A DNA stretch of 64,000 nt from Lytechinus pictus (taxonomy: Eukaryota > Echinodermata > Echinoidea > Temnopleuroida > Toxopneustidae), in contig NC_087254.1 of the NCBI RefSeq assembly GCF_037042905.1, positions 11,393,103 to 11,457,102 on the forward strand, written 5' to 3'. Numbering within the stretch: the first letter of the stretch is position 1; each line of letters starts with the position of its first letter. Of the stretch, positions 56,508 to 64,000 are shown piece by piece. The position numbers and the translations under genes are program-made. The notes under the pieces are model-generated. The model was not told where the DNA came from and did no database searches. It saw nothing but the letters and a program-made list of their open reading frames with translations.

Positions 56508-57010
56508 ACTGCCTGAAAGACACTCAGACATTCGTTTTTACCACTTCATGTCGGTAGCTGATACCCCTCGGGGCCCACTTTTCAGGATGTGCAGTGATGC
56601 GAGAGACATTGTGCAACAACTGAAACCACCCATGCGTGAAATTGATTACAGCGTGTTTAAGGACATTTAGGACAGTTGTACTGAGGTATTTCCAGAAATA
56701 AAACACCTTGTATAAAATCTTTATGTACGTTTTAAAAAGTGGTCCTTAACTTTTTTTGAGTAGTGTAGTTGCCTTAGATTATCACATCTGCAAAAAAAAT
56801 GAATTCATAAATTTTAGAAGAGATAAGTGACATCGATTCTAGCTCTCAATCGCATTTCACTGTGCTATAATCGTTTGATGAAAAAATAATACAAAAATCA
56901 AAATGTCATAACTTTTGTATTTTACGTCTCGTTTTGATGAAATATTCAGTGTTACACACTTACTTGATTTTTTTTTCATTCTGTACTAAAAATAAACTTT
57001 TTGTAGGATT

Positions 57011-58019
57011 AAATTGCACACATACTCTCTGTATCACCATCGTCCTCATAACTCGCTCAGCACTGCACACACCCAGTTACCAGTTTTATTATATACATTC
57101 CAGTCCATTTAGATAGCTTTTATACTTCCAAAAAAAAAATCAAATTACATGCTCTTTAATGTAATAAAAATCTTTAGACTCATAGATTATTCATATACAT
57201 GAACCTTTTGAGGTTCCACAATAATGAAATGAGATATATTAATGCAACATTGAAGGAAAAAATCACAATACATTGAATGTATCATATTAATAAACTTTGT
57301 TTTCACTAATCTTTCAGTTTTTTTTTATTTCCAAGAATTGGGATTTTACAGCATATGCTCTTACTCTTTAATAGAATCTGTTAATGTGCATGTATACGTA
57401 TCAGAAAAAATCTGAACGGACATGAAACAGAATTTTATAAGAAACTCATGATAAACATATAATTAATCTGATTGTTATTAGACACAAAGTATTGACTCTC
57501 CAATATGAAAAAACAATAAAAAGGGGGAAATAGAAAACGAATAATAAATGAAATGAATAAAAAAGAGCATCGAAAATCCTTCTAAACCATAAACAAGTGT
57601 TCATGTATAACACAAAAAAATAAGATAAATTGATTGGAAACATGGACTCCATACAAGTGCCCATTGTGCTGCATCTCTCCATATTTATGTTTTGAATCTT
57701 TTTAGTAATATGTACATTTACATATCAAATGATTTATTATGTTTTACCCTGCTCACCCCCCCCCCTCCATAACAATGGAGGGGCTGCTATGCTTCAAGCA
57801 TATAATTTGCTTATATAGTTTGCCTCTGCATTTTCCCCATTAAGTTTTTTTTTTCTATATTGTATTTATGTCTTTCGCCAGTCTGTTACTTGGTTATGTA
57901 CTTTATGCCATATTATGATTATGTCTCATGCATTGTAAATTTGTTTTGTATATCATTCCAATAAATGCAAAAAATCCTGCAAAAAAATAGAGTCACCATA
58001 CCTTGTCCCCACTCTATGT
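57011..58019 (+). mobile_element. AT-rich region with LINE-like 3' end (to ~57985)
   Basis: From about 57720, TGTACTTTATGCCATATTAT and TTGTATATCATTCCAATAAA followed by TGCAAAAAATCCTGC resemble a LINE 3' end with polyadenylation signal. The 57011-57720 part shows nothing recognisable. Confidence 0.4.
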
Positions 58020-58625
58020 CCATTGTCCTCACGACCTGATGTAGATCACTGTCATTCAATGATATGTATACATGAGCCCGAAGGGAGAGTTTGATCCATC
58101 AAGTGGTTATTAATAATTTGATTATCAGGAAAAACAAGATATAAAGTACATATTACATTGACCATTGACCTTTGAACTCATAGTCCCAAAATCTGATCAG
58201 AGTATTTGTCCCTAAAATACATATACATGAATCAAGTTTGAAATCAGATTCCTCACAAGGTTTTTCAGTTATCACGAGAACAATATATTTCAATGCATAT
58301 GATTTCTGTGACCTTTAATTGACATTATTATGATACATTGTATGACATTATCATCTAATCAGATCTTCTTCCTAGCTATGTGCATACATGAAATTAAATT
58401 TGAAGTTGATGCCTCAAACAATTTTTAAGTACCATGAGAAAGAGACATTTCAATTTTTTTTTATAATGACCTCTGTGACCTTTGACCTTGATAACCTGAA
58501 ACTAATAAATTCAATAAAATTTTATGCATACTTGACCTAATTTTGAAGTTGCCTGTCTTGTGATTCTTTAGTTATTGCAAGAACAAAGATGGGACAGATG
58601 GACGGACAGCAACCCTCAAAACATA
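58020..58625 (+). repeat. Degenerate tandem repeat, ~170-bp unit, (TGACCTTTGACCTT)
   Basis: Phrases of the form ATACATGAA, AAGTTTGAAAT(C/T)GATTCCTC, (A/T)TCACGAGAACAA and TCTGTGACCTTTGACCTTG recur near 58060, 58225, 58390 and 58530 with many changes. Confidence 0.55.
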
Positions 58626-58647
58626 CTGCCTCTGGCCAACTACGTTC

Positions 58648-58853
58648 ACAGTAAAAAAATAGCACATTGTTTAAGCCTGTCACTGTAACAACAACTTGTT
58701 TAAACTTTTTTGTAATTGTTTAAACTCTATAAACAACATGTTTAAAATGTTTAAACAGTTGTTAAAAAGTTTAAACAATAGTTGTTAAAAAGTTTAAACA
58801 ATAGTTGTTAGAGTGACAGGCGTAAACATGCTTAAAATTTTAAAGTAACAGTG
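58648..58853. repeat. Palindromic MITE with GTTTAAAC-rich core
   Basis: The left end CACAGTAAAAAAATAGCAC with CCTGTCACT and the right AGTGACAGG with AAAGTAACAGTG are inverted. The centre is repeated GTTTAAAC and GTTGTTAAAAAGTTTAAACA units. Confidence 0.65.
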
Positions 58854-59498
58854 TATGGTGGGCAGAGACCTAAAAACAACCTTTTCAATAACAAATTCTA
58901 GAAATCTATGACAAATTTGCCCTTGGCCAATCAAGTAACAGTATTTCAGTAGCTTATAGCAACGTGACAGCATGTAACTAGGTTGACATTGATAACAAGT
59001 TTTATAAAAACAGGGCTCAGAACCTATTTTGATGCTGCATGATCTTAATATACAAAAAATAAAAATAAAAGAGAGAAAGTTTTGGAAAAGATTTTTGTGA
59101 GCTATTAAATTCATTATTCAAATTCAAAACCAGAATTGAATTTATCGGTTACAAAGAAGGAATGACCAGGCAATGTATTCAAAGTGGAAACAAACAGAAT
59201 GTGGATTATTGTAACATGTCTTGTTTATTAATCAATATTCACCATCCCAGTCCCTGTTGTTTTATGTTAAGTAATTTGCATAAACAGGAGGTTCAATAAT
59301 GCAGTAACCTTAGCGACAAATATCAATATAGCGCCCTGTGAAAAAAAGCATGTGTTCATTATTGAACTTCCTCAATATGTCACTAAATTCAGGATAATCA
59401 ATGCAATGAAATCTACATAAAATCATGGTTACAAACTAGATTCAAACCCTCTTTTGTGGATTCAGGCCATTAAGATTTATATTACCCAAGACTACAGG
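58854..59498. other. Intergenic, no gene seen
   Basis: AT-rich, nothing supported. Confidence 0.4.
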
Positions 59499-59560
59499 TA
59501 GTCTGCAGGCACAGACCCTTGGTTTTCCTAATTTGCAAAGTGCATAATACAGAGTCTGAA
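59499..59560. repeat. End fragment of the CTAGTCTGCAGG MITE
   Basis: TAGTCTGCAGGCACAGACCC matches the left end of the hAT-like MITE at 52018. The opposite end is not present nearby. Confidence 0.55.
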
Positions 59561-59680
59561 GTAGTGAGACTAGATTCAATATATATGTACTGCGGCTGGC
59601 TCTTCTTATTTGACACCCGGATTTGACACAGAGAGTTTGAATTTGAATCTGTGTTGGCAGATAGGTGGGTGTTTGTAAAG

Positions 59681-60284
59681 TTAAAGGTCTAGTCCCCAAA
59701 ATGTTGATTTGAATAGAAAAATCAAACTAGCATAATGCAGAAAAATTCATTAAAATCGGATGTAAAATAAGAAAGTTATGGCATTTCAAAATTTTGCTTA
59801 TTTTTCACAAAATAGTTATATGCACAACTCAGTGACACGCAAATGAGACAGTCGATGATGTCCCTCACTCACTATTTCTTTTGTTTTATATTGTTTGAAT
59901 TAGAGAATATTTCATTTTTTACAGATTTTACAACAAGGGCCAACTTAGCTGAACCATATACATGTAGTATTAAAGTAATACTAATTCCACATGTTCTGTG
60001 ATGAATTTATCTTAGTTTCACTTGACAATGAGGAGAAAATTAAATATATTTCATTTTTCATGTAATAAAATAAAAAGGAATATCGAGTGGATGACGTCAT
60101 CGGTCACCTCATTTGCATACCGACCAGCATATAACTGTTTTGTAAAATTAAGCAAAACTTTAAACTGTCATAACTTTCTTATTTTACATTCGATTTTATT
60201 GAAATTTTCAGTGCTATGCTCCTTTTTTTTTCTCTCTTTTTATTGTCAAATCAACTTTTCGTTGGGGTGGACTTATCCATTAAG
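59681..60284. repeat. TTAA MITE family A, copy 2
   Basis: It starts TTAAAGGTCTAGTCCCCAAA and ends GGGGTGGACTTATCCATTAA, collinear with 1738-2326 over its whole length (AAATCGGATGTAAAATAAGA, CTCACTCACTATTTCTTTTG and so on). Confidence 0.8.
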
Positions 60285-60369
60285 CACAACTGTGCGCAAT
60301 ACTGGAACATGTTCTCAGCTAGGTACTTATTTAAAGGGGTATATCATCTAATAGAATAAAAATATTGTA

Positions 60370-60612
60370 GAGTTTGCATAGCACATGTATCCACCTTGTT
60401 AGGTGTTCAAGGCGCTCCTATATTACCCTGGCTAAGCTAGTCTACCAATTCCGGTGCTCACAACTTTTTGGTAAATTACTTCCTGTTGGTACCCATTTAC
60501 CTCACCTGGGTCGAGTGCAGCACAATGTGGGTAAATTTGTTGCTGAAGACAAACATGCCATGGCTGGGAAGATTGAAAGAGAGTCTAAATCACTAAACCA
60601 CGACGCCCCCAC
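60370..60612 (-). mobile_element. tRNA-derived SINE, minus orientation, head deleted
   Basis: On the minus strand, a head GTGGTTTAGTGATTTAGACT with TCTTTCAATC is followed by CCCAGCCATGGCATG, TTTACCCACATTGTGCTGCA and CTAGCTTAGCCAGGGTAATA. It is collinear with 62571-62850 but lacks the B-box segment. Confidence 0.7.
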
Positions 60613-60723
60613 AATTTTTAGCACAAGAAATGGTCACCAGTCAAAAATAAAGACATTCTTTACAAATACAAACAGCTTTATGAAAAAGCCCCCAGAACAA
60701 GGAATCTTTGTCAGTACTTTTTC

Positions 60724-60992
60724 ATATACATGGAAGAAAGAATTTCATCTCTGGATTTAACACAAAATCATCCCATAATGTACTAGTGATTAGAAATGAT
60801 TTCTGATTTTAAAGATACAGGAAGCTTCCTTCAAACTTGCATTTATTGAACTATATATCATATACATGGAAGATTAGCATTCCATTCTGGATTTAACACA
60901 AAATCATCCCAAAATGTACTAGTGATTAGGAACGATTTCTGATTTTAAGGCTACGGAGAGCTTCCATCAAACTTGCATTTATTAAACTGTGT
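60724..60992 (+). repeat. Two-copy tandem duplication, ~128-bp unit
   Basis: TCTGGATTTAACACAAAATC with AATGTACTAGTGATTAG and TTCTGATTTTAA occurs at 60759 and again at 60887. Copies differ by few substitutions. Confidence 0.8.
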
Positions 60993-62159
60993 TTTCACTT
61001 TCAGGGCTACATTATAAACAAGTTTAATACTGGCCATGTTATATATCATTAGATCTTAACCATGGGAAATACCTAATGCATTAAATAAATCCTCAAATGA
61101 TCTTTTCAGAATATTTCAGATCAATCAATGTGATAATTAATGACCTTGCTATGATACCATCTTTGCCTTGAAACTCCCAACAGCTGGCACGCCTACACTC
61201 ATACATGTAGTACTCTTATCTTTCAAAAATCACTCTTGAAGACTCATATGTGTAGAGAATGTTTTAATATGTGAGTCCATGTAGTAATTAAGCAATATGA
61301 TTTTTTCATAAAAGAACAGTAAACTACATTTTTAAGTGACAATGCCTAATAAATCATTATCATTATCAATGCATTTGCAAGATGGATAAGCCACGTGTGA
61401 CATTGCTCTTAATTTGCAGAGATCTTTTGCAAATAACATTTTTAAAAGCCGTGCATTTCCTTATCAACTTTTGTTTATACATTTCCCAATACCCTCTAGG
61501 AATCAAACTTTGTTAGTGTTCATACCCATAAATTTCCTCTTTTTTTTTTACCTTGACCATGAAAATTAAATTAGTTCTTCAACCTCACATCCAGCAGTGG
61601 CTTTTCTCAGGAATTCAACTCATCATTTTTCCCTTCCAATTCTCTCATTTCTGCATAGACAAAAATAATGGTACCTTTGTTCGAGGAAAAAAGGTTTATA
61701 CCACCCCCCCCCCCCCCCATCATAATGGGCAAGACTCTTATCCATTATTATTCCTCAAGATCAGATTGTTAGAGCGATTCAGTCTTTTCTCTACACCCAC
61801 ATGTATACTTCACATAAATGCAAGATTCTGCGGTTAGCTCATTGTTATTATTCATGACTAGCCAATGTTTCCACATCCTGGATATTTTTAACAACGACAT
61901 CCTGGTTGACTGACCTGATTATTAATTACCCCTTTTTATCTGGAACCCTACTTCTAACCAACTTCTTTTAATACCTCCTGAGTTATTTAAATACCAGCAA
62001 CAACATCCTGGTTTTTTAATCAATATTTCTCAATCAATTAACATCCTCTAGGATCACAGATTCAGTGTCTGAAGTGTTTTCCGTATGCTCTCAATAAACA
62101 ACTATCCTGTAACAATCCTTGGATCAAACATTATGTAAGGTAAAAGAAAGTAGTTTCAG
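60993..62159. other. Intergenic, no gene seen
   Basis: AT-rich. ACATCCTGG words recur loosely at 61870-62050, and a C15 tract lies near 61705. Confidence 0.4.
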
Positions 62160-62520
62160 CAAACACTTATTTCATGAGAAAGTATTCGAAATCAAGGTTA
62201 ATTGTCACAATATTATCATATATCTAGATCAAGTACATTAATGTAAAGTTATCTTTGTGAAATCATAAAATCTTAGCTCAAAATCGATAATTCTGATGAT
62301 CACAAAAAGGATATGTGGGAGTGGGACAGTGTATTAATATTGCTTGGAAAAATATCTGACAGTTGATGGTATTCCATGCCTATTTTGCTAATTTCTCAAC
62401 AATCACGCATTTTCTTCAGAGCCATTTGGCAAATATTTTTTATTTACGCATACAAACACCTGGGCGGTAAATTTATTGGATTCTGTTCAAACTCATTTTG
62501 AGATCGTTACAACTGGTGTT
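62160..62520 (+). repeat. Dispersed repeat pair, copy 2
   Basis: Collinear with 47830-48250: TATTTCATGAGAAAGTATTC, GTGGGACAGTGTATTAATAT, GGATTCTGTTCAAACTCATT. There is no LINE coding sequence before this copy. Confidence 0.7.
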
Positions 62521-62570
62521 TATCTTTAACATAATGGAACAACATTCCATTTCCAGCAGTAGATACTGTG

Positions 62571-62850
62571 GGGGCATTTGTGGTCTAGTGGTTAAGACCC
62601 TTGTCTTTCAATCAGAGGGATGTGGGTTCCAATCCCAGCCATGGCATGTTTTCCTTCTGCTAGAAATTCACCCACATTGCGCTGCACTCAACCCATGTGA
62701 TGTGAATGGGTAGCTGGCAGGATGAGATCCTTGAATGAACTGAGCACTGGAAGGCAGCTCGAGCTAAAGCCGGGGTAATAATCATAACAATGCACCCGGA
62801 ATAGATTTTTTCTAGATAGATGGTGCTACACAAATGCCTATTTTCATTAT
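62571..62850 (+). mobile_element. tRNA-derived SINE with tRNA-Glu-like head
   Basis: The head has an A box TGGTCTAGTGGTTAAGA (62581-62597) and a B box GGGTTCCAATCCC (62624-62636). Between them is a loop CTTTCAA whose central UUC would be a Glu anticodon. The body follows (CCACATTGCGCTGCACTCAA, ATCCTTGAATGAACTGAGCA) with tail GATGGTGCTACACAAATGCC. The acceptor stem does not pair, so this is a SINE and not a working tRNA gene. Confidence 0.82.
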
Positions 62851-63180
62851 CATACCGGTAGGTAAACATATCAATAACGATATCAGACTAATAATAAGAC
62901 AGTTATGAACTTTATAAAGTTGCTTATTTATTAGTACCCTCAAAGCTATATTTATGAATCATGACCACAACCATGTGCATGCACTATTGTGATTGCAATC
63001 TTTTAAAATCAGCAGTAAATTTTAATAAAGATTCAGGAAATAGGTATGAATCAATGATTTGGAAACAGAAAAAACCCTGGTACACAGGTGAACTAGCTGC
63101 TAACCACTCAAGTAAATCTTGTAGATGCTTGATAAGTTCATAGAAGCAGGGTAAAGGGAAAGTCCAAATAACAGTTGAAG
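62851..63180. other. Intergenic, no gene seen
   Basis: AT-rich, nothing supported. Confidence 0.4.
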
Positions 63181-63183
63181 TAA

Positions 63184-63621
63184 GACACCATTCTCACTAC
63201 CTTCCAAAAACTAGTTTAGTGGAAACTAGTTTAATGTGTAATGAGAATGGTCGAAGCGATCTTCCAAACCGGTTCATAAAACCACCTTGCGATGTAGTTT
63301 TCAAGATTGCTTTAAGATCCTCGTTAAACTGGTTTTAGCGTGAGGAGTGAGGACACAACCGTTCTTCGGGAAGCGATCTTCGCACATTTTGAGCGCGCTA
63401 CTCCACACTGTGTGTAGGATGCCTACGCTGTGGTTTCGAATTTCGCGCGAAACACGTCACCCCACTGAGAGCCTTATAGCAACAAGATCGCTTTACGTAA
63501 AGTGATTTTGAAAAACACTTTCGTGTGATCAAATGGGAGCGCTAGCAAAGCGATCTTCCAAACTGGTTTCCTGAACCGGTTTCCAGTAAACTAGTTTTAG
63601 AAAGCGTATGAGAACAGTGTC
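63184..63621. mobile_element. 438-bp MITE with TAA target duplication
   Basis: Ends GACACCATTCTCACTACC and the complement GCGTATGAGAACAGTGTC are flanked by TAA at 63181-63183 and 63622-63624. Interior palindromic words AAACTAGTTT and AAACCGGTT repeat, with AAGCGATCTTCCAAAC direct repeats. A TAA duplication fits PIF/Harbinger. Confidence 0.75.
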
Positions 63622-64000
63622 TAAATTATTTTGACAAAATTCCTGTTACAGTATTTGAATGCAATGAACAACTTCAACACATTTTAATAAAAATATGTGT
63701 CCTTCAATGCCTCCCCCCCCCCCCACATTCATCACCATCAATTAACATAAAAACCATATTGATCATAATTATGGTGTGAATATGATTTGAATGGAGGCAG
63801 CAGCAGTTTCTCATTGATAAAAAGGGGATAGGCAAACTTAGTATTTGAAAAGATGATTGTATACATGTAAATAAGGGAGTCAACTTGAAAATTTGGTGAC
63901 TGTCCAACAGCCCAGGAAATGAATCTTAATGAATACTTCATAATACTTATAGGCTAGGCCCGAATTCAAATTCAAGTGGTGTTGAATTCATGGAGGATCT
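63622..64000. other. Right edge, no gene seen
   Basis: AT-rich with a C13 tract near 63715. No exon is supported. Confidence 0.4.

Larger units (their letters stand above)
53823..56765. mobile_element. 2.94-kb palindromic (foldback) Tc1/mariner element
   Basis: Ends CACTACTCAAAAAAAGTTAA and the complement TTAACTTTTTTTGAGTAGTG are flanked by TA at 53821-53822 and 56766-56767. The arms 53823-55077 (1255 bp) and 55506-56765 (1260 bp) are inverted copies, differing by a 5-bp insertion and about three substitutions. Each arm carries a transposase gene reading from the centre outward. The 428-bp centre holds a 2.5-copy tandem repeat. Because TA flanks the whole, the palindrome moved, or formed, as one unit. 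Confidence 0.92.
53500..57010. repeat. Diverged TTAA MITE (family A-like) split by the Tc1 element
   Basis: Left of the Tc1 element (53580-53680) is AAAATGAAAAGTTATGACAT with TTCACTTAATCTCACACAAA. Right of it (56900-56975) are ATCAAAATGTCATAACTTTT, GTTTTGATGAAATATTCAGT and GTTACACACTTACTTG. These are the two arms of a family A-type MITE, with the foldback element inserted between them. Confidence 0.5.

Noticed and set aside
62571-62645. Functional tRNA-Glu gene
   Set aside because: A and B boxes exist, but the acceptor stem does not pair and a SINE body and tail follow, with two related copies in the window.

Overview
The window looks like nuclear DNA of a marine invertebrate, most likely an echinoderm and probably a sea urchin. 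It is AT-rich and intron-rich, with GT-AG splice sites. It is crowded with short inverted-repeat transposons, tRNA-derived SINEs and LINE tails, and has frequent poly-G/poly-C tracts and TACATGTA words. The organism call is inference from texture; the gene models come from the sequence.

Region 1 (1-16.5 kb, minus strand) holds the 5' seven coding exons of a long coiled-coil protein. Exon phases join perfectly (1161 nt, 387 codons from the start Met) and the gene runs off the left edge. Its large introns carry at least nine transposon-derived repeats. Region 2 (16.5-32 kb) has no confident gene. It holds a complete 950-bp hAT-type element with an 8-bp target duplication, several MITEs, a GC-rich hairpin, degenerate satellites and a LINE tail.

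Region 3 (32.2-35.2 kb, minus strand) is the SR splicing factor SRSF2 (SC35): 205 residues in three coding exons, one of them a 30-nt exon, with a CRE-containing promoter just upstream. A second open frame begins inside the last codons of SRSF2. It can be spliced in phase through two small downstream exons into a 77-residue product of unknown nature.

Region 4 (35.3-50.8 kb) is a nest of transposons. An outer element (TIR CAGGGGYGGTATTCTGAG) is interrupted by three others: a 934-bp TTAA-flanked element, a 1.5-kb element built of an ACTGGAACCAGTT minisatellite, and a TA-flanked element. The last is itself interrupted by an 11.75-kb element with different tandem arrays at its two ends. Inside that lies an intron-containing but C-terminally truncated HARBI1-like nuclease gene, plus further MITEs and a LINE fragment. 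A second, uninterrupted copy of the outer element at 51.4-52.4 kb serves as an empty-site reference.

Region 5 (52.4-57 kb) contains a 2.94-kb palindromic Tc1/mariner foldback element with TA target duplications. Two nearly identical DD34E transposase copies lie head to head. One lacks its N-terminus, the other is broken by a 5-bp insertion. Region 6 (57-64 kb) has only repeats: LINE tails, MITEs, two tRNA-Glu-like SINEs, and a TAA-flanked MITE of PIF/Harbinger type.
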